The notes: generated from the letters alone by a model not told the origin. Positions 53,173-62,372 are shown, counted from the stretch's first letter. The stretch is DNA of 64,000 bases from Leeuwenhoekiella nanhaiensis (GCF_002744755.1 NZ_KZ319291.1:186001-250000); one strand, 5' to 3'. A program made the numbers and translations.

Positions 53173-54477
53173 TTAAGAAACCGCAGCTTTATACGTGTTG
53201 AGGCAGCGTTCCCGGGCTTCTTTATGGTCTACCATTTTATCGGGATAATCGTCTGTATCGTATTCGGGTACAAACTCTTTGATGTATTTTTTGTCTTTAT
53301 CAAATTTATCAACCTGCGTCATGGGGTTGAATATGCGAAAATAGGGAGCGGCATCTACACCACTTCCGGCTGCCCATTGCCAGTTGCCCACATTGCTGGC
53401 CTGCTCATAGTCCAGTAACTTTTCAGCAAAATAGGCTTCGCCCCAACGCCAGTCAATCAACAAATGTTTGCATAAAAAACTGGCCACCAGCATACGCACC
53501 CGGTTATGCATATATCCGGTTTTGTTGAGCTGGCGCATTCCGGCGTCTACCAGCAGAAAACCGGTTTGGCCTTTTTTCCACTTTTCAAATTCGTCTTCAT
53601 TATTGCGCCATTCAATACGATCGTATTTTTTATAAAAAGCATTGTCTACCGTCTCGGGATAGTGATACAGAATTTGCATAAAAAATTCGCGCCAAATCAG
53701 CTCACTCCAAAATACTTCGTTTTTCTCTGCAATTGCTTTTTTCACCATTTTACGAACGCTCACGGTACCAAATCGCAAATGCGGACCTAAGCGCGAAGTA
53801 CCTTCCTGCGCCGGAAAGTTTCGGGTGTCTTCATAATTTTGAATCAGGGTAGGCGTAACATCATAATCGGGCACTTCAAGACTTGACTTTTTGAAGCCCA
53901 TATCGCTGAGACTGAGATTCGGCAAACGACTGTTTTCGATTAAATTGTCAAGGTGCTGACTCGTGTAATGAATTTTTAAATGCTCATCTGCATCGAAGTG
54001 TTCCTTCCATTTATTTTTATACGGTGTATATACGATATAGGGATCACCATCATTTTTAACGACTTCATCCTTTTCAAAAATCACCTGATCTTTAAAAGTT
54101 TTGAACTCGATATCGTGGTCTTTTAGTAATTTCTCAATGGCTTCATCGCGTTCTTTGGCATAGGGCTCATAATCCCTATTGGTATATACGCTGTTAACTG
54201 TGTAATCTTTCAGTATTTGTTTCCAAATCTCCTCAGGTTTGCCGTAGTACATCGCCAGCGAACTGCCGTGCTCATCCTGCAAGGTATTTCGCATTTTTTG
54301 GAGCGTTTCAAAAATGAAGGTCACCCGGGCATCATCTTCAGGAAGTTTGTCGAGTATTTCCTTGTCAAAAATGAAAAGAGGTAAAACGGGATGATCGCCT
54401 TTTAAAGCTTCAAGGAAACCTACGTTATCATCAAGTCTCAAATCTCTTCGGAACCAAAATATGTTTACTGTACTCAT
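53173..54477 (-). CDS. phrB: Deoxyribodipyrimidine photolyase (cryptochrome/photolyase family)
   Basis: The 434-residue protein has the N-terminal antenna domain (NIFWFRRDLRLDDNVGF) and a C-terminal FAD domain: SRLGPHLRFGTVSVR, WSELIWREFFMQIL, LVDAGMRQLNKTGYMHNRVRMLVASFL, DWRWGEAYFAEKLLDYEQASNVGNWQW. It repairs UV-made cyclobutane dimers using blue light. It follows the SDR and SRPBCC genes on the same strand, a photolyase neighbourhood seen in many marine flavobacteria. Confidence 0.94.
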   Translation of the reverse strand: MSTVNIFWFRRDLRLDDNVGFLEALKGDHPVLPLFIFDKEILDKLPEDDARVTFIFETLQKMRNTLQDEHGSSLAMYYGKPEEIWKQILKDYTVNSVYTNRDYEPYAKERDEAIEKLLKDHDIEFKTFKDQVIFEKDEVVKNDGDPYIVYTPYKNKWKEHFDADEHLKIHYTSQHLDNLIENSRLPNLSLSDMGFKKSSLEVPDYDVTPTLIQNYEDTRNFPAQEGTSRLGPHLRFGTVSVRKMVKKAIAEKNEVFWSELIWREFFMQILYHYPETVDNAFYKKYDRIEWRNNEDEFEKWKKGQTGFLLVDAGMRQLNKTGYMHNRVRMLVASFLCKHLLIDWRWGEAYFAEKLLDYEQASNVGNWQWAAGSGVDAAPYFRIFNPMTQVDKFDKDKKYIKEFVPEYDTDDYPDKMVDHKEARERCLNTYKAAVS

Positions 54478-54530
54478 GCTTTCAATATCGGTTGGTTAGG
54501 TTTGTTTAGATCGGATTTAGGGACTCCTTT

Positions 54531-55229
54531 CTAATTTACGTTTAAGGTAGACATACCGCCATCAATACCAAGTATTTGACCGGTAACCCAGCTGCTGTCG
54601 TCACTTAGCAGGAAGCTTGCGATCTTCGCAATATCCTCCGGCGTTCCTACGCGTTTAAGTGGATGACGCTCATCCATTTTCTCACGTTTTTTATCATTGC
54701 CTAAAAGTTTTTCAGCCAAAGGCGTATCGGTAAGGGATGGGGCAATGACATTTACGCGAAAAGCCGGTGCGTATTCAGCTGCTAAAGCTTTGGCAAAACC
54801 TTCAATCGCACCTTTGGAAGCAGCTACGCTGGTATGAAAAGGCATACCTATTTTTACAGCCACAGTACTGAAGAACACCAGACTGGCCTGTTCTGATTTT
54901 TTAAGGCGATCGGTAACTGTTTTTAATGATTTTATGAGGCCAAAAAAGTTGAGTTGCATATCCTCTTCAAAGGTTTCCTCACTCAACATTTTAAAAGGTT
55001 TCAGGTTAATAGTACCCGGGCAATAGACAAAGCCATCAAGCCTGTCTGGTAAGTCTGAAGTATCGAGACTACCGCTGTTTACATCGTATTCGATATGCGT
55101 GACGTCGACATCACCAAGCTCCTCGCTTGTACGTGATGCTACAAACAGATTATGATCCTGATTAAGGCTTTCAACAATCGCGCGGCCAATACCGTGTGAA
55201 CCTCCAATAAGTAAAATATTCTTTTTCAT
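54531..55229 (-). CDS. SDR family oxidoreductase near photolyase
   Basis: The 232-residue SDR has ILLIGGSHGIGRAIVE, NLKPFKMLSEE, FFSTVAVKIGMPFHTSVAASKGAIEG (catalytic Ser and Lys; the usual catalytic Tyr position is His or Thr in FHTSVAASK) and ends GIDGGMSTLNV. The apparent absence of Tyr in the YxxxK motif makes classical SDR activity uncertain. It is 5 nt downstream of the SRPBCC gene and probably shares a transcript with phrB. Confidence 0.82.
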   Translation of the reverse strand: MKKNILLIGGSHGIGRAIVESLNQDHNLFVASRTSEELGDVDVTHIEYDVNSGSLDTSDLPDRLDGFVYCPGTINLKPFKMLSEETFEEDMQLNFFGLIKSLKTVTDRLKKSEQASLVFFSTVAVKIGMPFHTSVAASKGAIEGFAKALAAEYAPAFRVNVIAPSLTDTPLAEKLLGNDKKREKMDERHPLKRVGTPEDIAKIASFLLSDDSSWVTGQILGIDGGMSTLNVN

Positions 55230-55234
55230 AGTTA

Positions 55235-55747
55235 TTAGTTTAATATGTCGTGACGGGTAATTCCATCTTCTGCAGTCTGATTTTCAGTGTAAGTGCCAAA
55301 AAGTTCCGTCAGCTTTTGTTTTCGATATTTAAAGATTTCCTGAAGTTTTGGTTTTACCAGAAAGGGATGGGCCCACTGACCCAAAATACCCATAGGTAGT
55401 TTGTAGTCTACAATATCTTCCATCTCCACACCACCAGGAATTTCTTTTATAAAATGCTTATGATGCCAAAGGGAATACGGACCAAAACGTTGCTCGTCAA
55501 CAAAAAACTCCAGATTTTGTACGTGCGTGATTTCGGTAACCCATTTGGTTTTAATGCCGGCAATAGGGGTAACTATATATTGTATGAGTTGCCCCGCATA
55601 CATAGGGCGGTCTGCTCCCGAAAGAATTTCAAAACCCATATAGTCTGGCGTGATGGTCTTTAAATTAGCCGGATTGGACAGAAAATCCCAGGCTTCCTTT
55701 AAGCTTATGGGTAATTTCTGTTTCTCGTGCAGGGTGTAAATTTTCAT
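55235..55747 (-). CDS. SRPBCC family ligand-binding-like protein
   Basis: The 170-residue protein matches the polyketide-cyclase/SRPBCC fold: MKIYTLHEKQKLPISLKEAWDFLSNPANL, GAD-x-PMYAGQLIQYIVTP, FFVDEQRFGPYSLWHHKHFI and MGILGQWAHPFLVKPKL. Members of this branch stand beside photolyase and SDR genes in flavobacteria. A role in the UV/light response is suggested by position only. No signal peptide. Confidence 0.8.
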   Translation of the reverse strand: MKIYTLHEKQKLPISLKEAWDFLSNPANLKTITPDYMGFEILSGADRPMYAGQLIQYIVTPIAGIKTKWVTEITHVQNLEFFVDEQRFGPYSLWHHKHFIKEIPGGVEMEDIVDYKLPMGILGQWAHPFLVKPKLQEIFKYRKQKLTELFGTYTENQTAEDGITRHDILN

Positions 55748-55883
55748 AAATTCTAATTCTTAATTGGGACAACCCGCTTTATAAGAGCAAGTTTTGTAAA
55801 GATAGGAGGTGTTTTGTCTAAGCTAAAGACTTAAAAGTTAAACAAAATTTAAAGTTCAGCAGTTAGTTATAAAAATATTGGGA

Positions 55884-55930
55884 GGTCAGAATATTTCGAC
55901 AATAACTCCGCCAGGCTAATACCTCTGACC
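55884..55930. repeat. Inverted repeat in the SRPBCC/DUF2911 intergenic region
   Basis: GGTCAGA (55884-55890) and TCTGACC (55924-55930) are perfect 7-bp arms, 33 nt apart, in the 291-bp divergent intergenic region. It may be a regulator site or a hairpin. Nothing else clear was seen there. Confidence 0.3.
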
Positions 55931-56038
55931 GAAATGCGATTATTAAGAATCTATTAACTTAAATTCCCTATAGATGAGGTATATTCAAAAACATTTTTTT
56001 AATTTAACTATATTCTGATAATCAAATACTTATTACAC

Positions 56039-56878
56039 ATGAAACGAATTTTTTTAGCGGGCTTATTAATCTTTGCATTAAACGTAAATGCCCAGGTTCA
56101 AACACCAGCGGCTAGCCCACACGCCGAGTTGGAGCAGGTAGTAGGCCTGACTGAGGTTAAAGTAGATTACTCAAGACCCAACATGAGAGGGCGCGAGATC
56201 TTTGGAGACCTGGTTCCTTACGGAGCGATCTGGCGTACCGGAGCAAATGCTACCACCAAGTTTATGATTGACAAGCCGGTTATGATTTCCGGAAAGGAAT
56301 TGAAGCCCGGAACCTATAGCCTTTACACTGTTCCCGGTGAAGATATGTGGGAAGTGGTTTTTTATACCGATGATTCAAACCCGTTGATTACTGAATTTGA
56401 AGAAGAGAAAGTTGCACTTCGTACAATGGTTGAGCCGATGGAAATGCCTATGAATATGGAAACCTTTACGATTGTAATAGATGATGTGATGGCAGACAGC
56501 GCAGTGCTGAATATTCTTTGGGCAAATACCGTTGTGCCTGTTAAATTTAATGTGATGACCGATGCTGAAGTTATGAAGAGCATCGATCTTGCGCTTGCCG
56601 GGCCAAGTGCCGGTGACTATTACAATGCGGCTGTTTATTACCTGAATTCAGGCAAGGACATTGAGAAAGCTAAAATGTGGATGAACAAGGCTATGGATAT
56701 GACTGAAAAGCCGGGATTCTGGCAATATCGTCAGCAATCCTTAATTCTTGCTAAAGCAGGAGATAAGAAAGCTGCTATCGAAGCTGCTAAAAAATCACTG
56801 GAGGGAGCTAAGGCTTACGGCAATGCAGATTATATCAAAATGAATACCGACTCTTTAAAAGAGTGGGGAGCGATGTAA
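56039..56878 (+). CDS. DUF2911 domain-containing exported protein
   Basis: The 279-residue protein has a signal peptide (LLIFALNVNAQ). The first 170 residues match DUF2911: SPHAELEQVVGLTEVKVDYSRPNMRGREIFGDLVPYGAIWRTGANA and GTYSLYTVPGEDMWEVVFY. The rest is helical with TPR-like repeats (AAVYYLNSGKDIEKAKMWMNKAMDM). Function unknown; the periplasm is the likely location. A single-gene unit with its own terminator. Confidence 0.88.
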   Translation: MKRIFLAGLLIFALNVNAQVQTPAASPHAELEQVVGLTEVKVDYSRPNMRGREIFGDLVPYGAIWRTGANATTKFMIDKPVMISGKELKPGTYSLYTVPGEDMWEVVFYTDDSNPLITEFEEEKVALRTMVEPMEMPMNMETFTIVIDDVMADSAVLNILWANTVVPVKFNVMTDAEVMKSIDLALAGPSAGDYYNAAVYYLNSGKDIEKAKMWMNKAMDMTEKPGFWQYRQQSLILAKAGDKKAAIEAAKKSLEGAKAYGNADYIKMNTDSLKEWGAM

Positions 56879-56898
56879 TTTTAGTTCTTTAAAATATA

Positions 56899-56936
56899 AA
56901 ACCGCCGGATCACGAAGTGAACGGCGGTTTTTTTAT
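56899..56936 (+). terminator. Terminator of the DUF2911 gene
   Basis: AAACCGCCG (56899-56907) pairs with CGGCGGTTT (56922-56930), followed by a run of T. Confidence 0.9.
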
Positions 56937-56952
56937 GTCTTCAAGTTAGCTT

Positions 56953-57933
56953 TTAACTTTTAAGATCGTACTCAAGACCTATCTGCTCACGCACGGTGTC
57001 TAACGTGCTAATCAGCATCCGGCTGAAATCATAAGTCATTATAGGACTTTCTTTTTTATCTGCTCTAAGCAGGTCTGAAAAGTGCATAATCTCAAAGTGG
57101 TAGCCTTTTGCCTGGTAACCAAAATCGTGATCTACTTTTACGCCGTCAAGAACGGTGGTGACTTTATCTTTCATATGAAACTGCCCCTGCATAATGATCA
57201 TCCCATTTTCGCAAACAAAGGTCGCTAGTGACGGAGTTTTAATTTTAATGCTGGAAGCCAGATGCGCTTTGGTGCCAGAGGAATAGGTAAAGGTCATTTC
57301 GGTTTCTTCGTCAACCCCGGTTTTTCCTATTTTGGCTTTCGCCGAAATAGTCTCGGGTTTACCTAACATAGCCAAAGCCAGAAAAGCGGGGTAAATACCA
57401 ATATCAAGCAACGAACCGCCACCTAAGTCTTTGTTGTATAACCGGCCTTCGGGATTAAAGGGAGCATCAAAACAGAAATCGGCTGTTAGTGTTTTTACAG
57501 CGCCATATTTTCCGGTGGCTAATTCATCCTGTACAAATTTAAAATGCGGCATAAAACGCGTCCAAAGGGCTTCCATCAACAGAACATCATGCTGTTTTGC
57601 GGTTGCGATCATTTCTTCAACCTGGGCTAGGTTCATTGCAAAAGGCTTTTCGCATAAAACCGCTTTCCCGTGCTGTAGGCAGAGTAAGGTATCCTGATGA
57701 TGCCGTACGTGTGGAGTTGCTATGTAAATAGCGTCGACATTGGGATCCTTAGCCAGCTTTTCATAGCTGTCGTAGCAATTCACAGCCTTATAGGTTGCCC
57801 CAAATTCATCTGCTTTTTCCTGTGAGCGTGAGGCCACGGCATAAACTTCAGAGCCTTCCACGATCTGCATATCTTTTGCAAAACTGTTAGCAATTTTTCC
57901 CAGCCCGAGAATTCCCCAGCGTATCGTTTTCAT
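56953..57933 (-). CDS. Gfo/Idh/MocA family oxidoreductase
   Basis: The 326-residue protein has the N-terminal Rossmann motif IRWGILGLGKIANSFAKDM, AIYIATPHVRHHQDTLLCLQHGKAVLCEKPFAMN (the EKP motif), and the C-terminal alpha/beta domain with GGSLLDIGIYPAFLALAMLG. These enzymes oxidise or reduce sugars and inositols with NAD(P). It is the last gene of the PIG-L/symporter operon and lies 14 nt after the symporter. The substrate is probably the sugar that the symporter imports. Confidence 0.9.
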   Translation of the reverse strand: MKTIRWGILGLGKIANSFAKDMQIVEGSEVYAVASRSQEKADEFGATYKAVNCYDSYEKLAKDPNVDAIYIATPHVRHHQDTLLCLQHGKAVLCEKPFAMNLAQVEEMIATAKQHDVLLMEALWTRFMPHFKFVQDELATGKYGAVKTLTADFCFDAPFNPEGRLYNKDLGGGSLLDIGIYPAFLALAMLGKPETISAKAKIGKTGVDEETEMTFTYSSGTKAHLASSIKIKTPSLATFVCENGMIIMQGQFHMKDKVTTVLDGVKVDHDFGYQAKGYHFEIMHFSDLLRADKKESPIMTYDFSRMLISTLDTVREQIGLEYDLKS

Positions 57934-57947
57934 AGTACTAAGTTAGT

Positions 57948-59678
57948 TTAGTTTGTTAGTTGTTTGTCTTTGGTGCCGAGGGAGCTTTGTAAAATCAGCC
58001 CCAATAAAATAACCAGACCACAACCTACAAAATTGAGCCATAAATAGGGCAGTCTGATCACTTCATAATAATCAAGGCTAAAGAGTAGAATAACCACGCC
58101 TTGTGTGATCAGAGCAGAAATGAAGACCGCTTTGGCTTTGATTTTTTTGATGAAAAAGGCACTCATAAATATCCCCAGAATCGTTCCGTAAAAAATAGAA
58201 CCAATGATATTTACCAGCTGAATGAGATTGTCAAATAAGTTTGCGGTACAGGCGATTAAAATGGCCAGAATTCCCCAGCTTAGCGTAAACCACTTGGTGG
58301 CTCCTACAAAGTGGGCTTCGTCTTTCTCCTCATCCAGATTGCGCCGGTAAAAGTCTACTGTAGTCGTAGCGGCAAGCGCATTAAGCTCTGAGGCGGTAGA
58401 TGACATCGCTGCCGAAAGTATCACAGCGAGTAATAGACCTATAAGACCACGCGGCAAATTGTTTAAGATGAAATGGATAAAGACATAATCTTTATCATTA
58501 GTTTCTACATTTTTATCAGCCTGGCTTATTACCATACGGGCTTTTTCACGAATGGCATCCTCTTTTTGATTGATTTCCCGTAAAGCCTCAGAAACTGAAA
58601 CTTCGCCGCTGCCGCCGGGCTGCCTTATCGAAGCCTCCGGAGAAGAGACAACTTTGTGACTGAGTTCAGACTTGTCTGAGCGCAATTCGTTAAGTTCGTT
58701 TTGAAGCAGGTTGTATTCCTTTTCGAATGGTGTACCCTGTACAGCCTGAGTCGCAGCAGGGTTAAAATTGAGCGGGGTAGGATTGAATTGATAAAACACA
58801 AAAACCATAACCCCAACCAGCAGAATAAAGAACTGCATCGGTACTTTTAGTATGCCGTTAAAAATCATACCCAGCTGCATTTCGCGCATCGACTTCCCGC
58901 TCAGGTAGCGCTGTACCTGACTTTGATCGGTTCCAAAATAAGAAAGCATCAGGAATGTACCACCCAAGATACCGCTCCATACAGTGTAGCGGTTATCAAA
59001 GTCAAACGAAAAGTCGAGGATGTTCATCTTATCGCTGGCTCCGGCGATTTCTAATGCATTGGCAAAATTGATGTCTTGCGGCAGGTAGCTGATGATGAGG
59101 AAAAAGGCGACAAACATCCCTAAAAAGATGACCGCCATTTGTTGCTTTTGGGTGACGGTAACTGCTTTGGTTCCTCCCGAAATGGTATAAATCACCACCA
59201 GCGAACCAATAATGATGTTTAGGGTATTGAGATCCCAGCCCAAAACGGCTGATAGAATTATGGAAGGTGCAAAAATAGTTATCCCGGCTGCCAGACCACG
59301 GGAAAGCAAAAACAAACCTGAAGCCAGAGAGCGCGTGCGCTGATCAAAGCGGTTTTCGAGATATTCATAAGCGGTATAGACATTCAGGCGGTGGTAAATG
59401 GGAATAAAGAATAGACAGATGATGACCATTGCGATGGGAAGCCCAAAATAGAACTGAACAAAGCCCATTCCGTCATTAAAAGCCTGCCCCGGTGTACTTA
59501 GAAATGTAATGGCACTGGCCTGAGTCGCCATTACTGAAAGACCTACCGTCCACCATTTCGATTCATTACCTCCGCGTATGTAATCCTGCACATTTTTACG
59601 CCCGCGCGTTCGGTAAACACCGTAGATAACGATAAAGGCGAGTGTAGCAACAAGAACAATCCAGTCTATATCTTGCAT
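57948..59678 (-). CDS. Sodium:solute symporter (SSS family)
   Basis: The 576-residue protein has about 13-14 TM segments and SSS motifs: RGRKNVQDYIRGGNESKWWTVGLSVMATQASAITFLSTPG and AVILSAAMSSTASELNALAATT (the sodium-site segment). A charged insertion at about residues 320-395 (LQNELNELRSDKSELSHKV...EINQKEDAIREKARMVI) looks like a coiled coil between two TM segments and is not in the bacterial SSS core. The start is 1 nt after the stop of a 36-codon gene. Confidence 0.9.
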   Translation of the reverse strand: MQDIDWIVLVATLAFIVIYGVYRTRGRKNVQDYIRGGNESKWWTVGLSVMATQASAITFLSTPGQAFNDGMGFVQFYFGLPIAMVIICLFFIPIYHRLNVYTAYEYLENRFDQRTRSLASGLFLLSRGLAAGITIFAPSIILSAVLGWDLNTLNIIIGSLVVIYTISGGTKAVTVTQKQQMAVIFLGMFVAFFLIISYLPQDINFANALEIAGASDKMNILDFSFDFDNRYTVWSGILGGTFLMLSYFGTDQSQVQRYLSGKSMREMQLGMIFNGILKVPMQFFILLVGVMVFVFYQFNPTPLNFNPAATQAVQGTPFEKEYNLLQNELNELRSDKSELSHKVVSSPEASIRQPGGSGEVSVSEALREINQKEDAIREKARMVISQADKNVETNDKDYVFIHFILNNLPRGLIGLLLAVILSAAMSSTASELNALAATTTVDFYRRNLDEEKDEAHFVGATKWFTLSWGILAILIACTANLFDNLIQLVNIIGSIFYGTILGIFMSAFFIKKIKAKAVFISALITQGVVILLFSLDYYEVIRLPYLWLNFVGCGLVILLGLILQSSLGTKDKQLTN

Positions 59679-59679
59679 A

Positions 59680-59790
59680 TCAGGAGGCGTAAGTATTCAT
59701 AAGTATAAAAAAAACAATGATGTACACCACGTTCAGCACGAGTACAAGCGTGTAAAAATTAGACCAGCCTTCTCGTTTTGGTTCTATCAT
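59680..59790 (-). CDS. 36-aa single-TM peptide between PIG-L deacetylase and symporter genes
   Basis: ATG at 59790 to TGA at 59680 encodes MIEPKREGWSNFY, a hydrophobic TM (TLVLVLNVVYIIVFFILM) and NTYAS. Its ATG overlaps the TGA stop of the deacetylase gene (ATGA) and its own stop is 1 nt from the symporter ATG, so the three genes are read in a chain of coupled starts. A positively charged, short N-terminus before the TM suggests a membrane accessory peptide of the symporter. Too small for standard gene calls; the exact packing supports it. Confidence 0.75.
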   Translation of the reverse strand: MIEPKREGWSNFYTLVLVLNVVYIIVFFILMNTYAS

Positions 59791-62282
59791 TGTTTGATTT
59801 TTTGGTCGTTCTTTCCTATCGAAAGCATATTGGCAAAAAGCCGGTACGCCCCAGAAACTCCGGCGGGTAGCTCTCTAAAAAAGCTGAGGCCGGTATAAAT
59901 ATAATGACCTTCTCCGTATTTAGCTATCAGTAAACTCCCTTCGCTGGGTTTTTCGCCCTCGTCGCCAATGGAAATCACCGGCTCGTAAGACGCGTCGTAT
60001 TGATCCGGAAAATACAGACCGCGCTCCTGCACCCAGCCTTCAAAATCCTTTTGGGTTATTTTATTGGGATAGTTTAAAACCTCTGCATTGGGATCGAGGA
60101 TTTTTACTTCTGCGGTTTCATCGGTAACCCGGTCGCTGCTTAACTCAAGTGGGTAAGGCCCCAGATTTGGGAAATCAAAACCCCGGGCGGTATTGTACTG
60201 TACCACCATGGTCCCTCCATTTTTTACATAATCGAGCAGGATGGGTTGTTTATACTGAAGTTCTTCAACGACGTTGTATGCCCGTACACCCATTACCACA
60301 GCGTCAAATTCCGCAAGATTTTCTGCAGTGATTTGATCTGGATCTACCGTCACAACCGTATACCCTATTTGCTGTAAACTTTCGGGGATCACGTCTCCGG
60401 CGCCTGCGATATAGCCTATATAATTTCCTTTTTTAGCGATATCTAGCCGTACCAGTTTATTGGTGGAGGGCAGTACCAGAGTTTGTAAGGGGATGTGATC
60501 GTAATCTATCGTGACCGTTTTCGTAGTGATGGTCTTTCCATTGATTTGCAGTTGCGGTTTGAGTTCGCCCTCGCTGGCATTTGCAGGTGGCGTAACCGTA
60601 AAATCAATTCCTTTGGTTTCCCCTTTCTGAGCAATGCTAATTTGCTGAGGTGTGCTTACTTGCCAGCCCTGTGGCACCTTTAGCGCAACCTGAGCCTTAA
60701 GATTGGAAATATAAGCCGTGACTTCAGCGGTAATGGTTTTGGGTTGCGCATTCGCGAAAATGATCACCGGATCTTTCACGGCTACCGAAGCTTCCGGAAC
60801 TATCTCGAAAGGCTCATAAACCTCTCCATCTACACGGTCGTTGTATTTGTACACCAAATCAGTCGCTATCGGGATAAACTGATCTCCCATTTGCAGATTG
60901 AAAATCGCTTTAAACTCCCGGGGTGTTTCGGGCAGACCAATGAGTCTTTGATCGGTAACCTTATACATTCCTACCGAACCTTCTTCTTTCAGCCAATACG
61001 CCGTTGTAAGATCGGCAGCACCGGTATTGATGTTTACCTGTTTTTCAAAGTCGCTATTGAATACCAGGTTTTCTAATACTTCAATTTTTTCGCCGCCAGG
61101 CAATACAACACTTTGCAGCGTTATAGGGAATTCACTACGGTTGATGGCTTCCAGATTGAGGCTTATGTTTTCATTAGCCACTGCGGTTTGTTGGCCTGTC
61201 GCGGCTTCTACATACAGACCTGCACAGGCTTTGATGAGCTGGGTAAGTTGTTTGGTTTTGAGTTCGCGCCAGTGTGCATCTTCCAGATTTTGAATAAGTG
61301 GATAGGCTTTAAGCAGACCCGGTAAACTCGCCGCCGGATTTTTAAAATCGTAATTTGCTTCAACCTCATTTAGAATTTCGCCGATTGCAGCACCGCCCTG
61401 AACGCGATTCCATGAAGTGTCAATCCCTTCGAAAAGATTTCCGTTTGAAGGCAGGTCTCCTTTAAGCAGTTCGAGGTATTCTATTTGCTCGCCACGCGAA
61501 CCGGTATTGCCAAAACCCTGCGATTTATGCTGACTGCGGCTGAGGGCCGAAATTTCGGTATTGCTGAGTCCATAAGCAGGGTAGTAGCCGCCCACGTCAA
61601 CTGAAACCAGATTGTCTTTGTTGGCTTCTTCAAACGCTTCACGGCTGCCGTAAAACCACCAAGACGTGTTGAAAAATAGGCGTTTGGGTTGCCAGGTTTC
61701 GGTATACTTCAACTGATCGGGAAAAACCGAAGCATCGCCTACCAAATCAAAAGCCTGTACGCCCAGCATCGCAGAGAGCGTATGATGTCCGTGAGTGCTT
61801 CCGGGAGAGCGATGGTCAAAACGATTGATGATTACATCGGGTTTAAAATTGCGAATCGCCCAAACCACGTCGCGTAGCACTTCATCTTTCTCCCAAAACT
61901 CCAGCGTTTCTTTGGGGTTTTTAGAATAACCAAAATCATTTGCGCGCGTAAAACGCTGTTCGCCACCATCGGTGCGGCGTGCCGCCAGCAATTCCTGCGT
62001 ACGGATGACGCCCAGAAGTTCTCTGATTTCAGGACCAATTAAATTTTGCCCTCCATCACCCCGTGTAAGGGCAAGGTAGCCGGTGCGTGCGTGAACGTCG
62101 TTGACCAAATACGAAATTAATGCGGTGTTCTCATCGTCAGGATGCGCCGCAAGGTATAAGGCGGTGCCTAAAAAATTAAGCTGCTGCAGCTGCTCATAAA
62201 TTTCAGAAGAGGATGGCTTTTTGGGTTTTTGAGCGTGTAACTGTAAGGAAACACAACAGAGCATAGCGATTAAAAAGCGCAT
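59787..62282 (-). CDS. Exported PIG-L family deacetylase (large form)
   Basis: Start placed at 62282: this ATG begins a signal peptide (FLIAMLCCVSLQLHAQ), and a -7 element (62318-62325) lies inside the longer frame that begins at 62348. The protein of about 831 residues has a PIG-L domain (YLAAHPDDENTALI for zinc binding; STHGHHTLSA) to about 280, then beta-domains and a C-terminal GATase1-like part (EFDAVVMGVRAYNVVEELQYK, NGGTMVVQYNTARGF). PIG-L proteins remove N-acetyl groups from sugars such as GlcNAc. With a symporter and dehydrogenase it may process an N-acetylated glycoside in the periplasm. Confidence 0.87.
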   Translation of the reverse strand: MRFLIAMLCCVSLQLHAQKPKKPSSSEIYEQLQQLNFLGTALYLAAHPDDENTALISYLVNDVHARTGYLALTRGDGGQNLIGPEIRELLGVIRTQELLAARRTDGGEQRFTRANDFGYSKNPKETLEFWEKDEVLRDVVWAIRNFKPDVIINRFDHRSPGSTHGHHTLSAMLGVQAFDLVGDASVFPDQLKYTETWQPKRLFFNTSWWFYGSREAFEEANKDNLVSVDVGGYYPAYGLSNTEISALSRSQHKSQGFGNTGSRGEQIEYLELLKGDLPSNGNLFEGIDTSWNRVQGGAAIGEILNEVEANYDFKNPAASLPGLLKAYPLIQNLEDAHWRELKTKQLTQLIKACAGLYVEAATGQQTAVANENISLNLEAINRSEFPITLQSVVLPGGEKIEVLENLVFNSDFEKQVNINTGAADLTTAYWLKEEGSVGMYKVTDQRLIGLPETPREFKAIFNLQMGDQFIPIATDLVYKYNDRVDGEVYEPFEIVPEASVAVKDPVIIFANAQPKTITAEVTAYISNLKAQVALKVPQGWQVSTPQQISIAQKGETKGIDFTVTPPANASEGELKPQLQINGKTITTKTVTIDYDHIPLQTLVLPSTNKLVRLDIAKKGNYIGYIAGAGDVIPESLQQIGYTVVTVDPDQITAENLAEFDAVVMGVRAYNVVEELQYKQPILLDYVKNGGTMVVQYNTARGFDFPNLGPYPLELSSDRVTDETAEVKILDPNAEVLNYPNKITQKDFEGWVQERGLYFPDQYDASYEPVISIGDEGEKPSEGSLLIAKYGEGHYIYTGLSFFRELPAGVSGAYRLFANMLSIGKNDQKIKQ

Positions 62283-62317
62283 GATAAGGTCAGGTTTAGT
62301 GATTTTTGAGATGCTCT

Positions 62318-62325
62318 CAAAGATA
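62318..62325 (-). promoter_or_regulatory. -7 element of the PIG-L operon
   Basis: The complement of 62318-62325 reads TATCTTTG, an exact TAnnTTTG match 35 nt before the chosen ATG. No good TTG is present at 19 bp. Confidence 0.55.
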
Positions 62326-62372
62326 GGTAAAACGCTATCTAAGCCCATTCTATTAAAGCTTCTTTAACAATT

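Noticed and set aside
62283-62348. N-terminal extension of the PIG-L gene to 62348
   Set aside because: The extension would precede a signal peptide and contains a -7 promoter element, so the start at 62282 is better.
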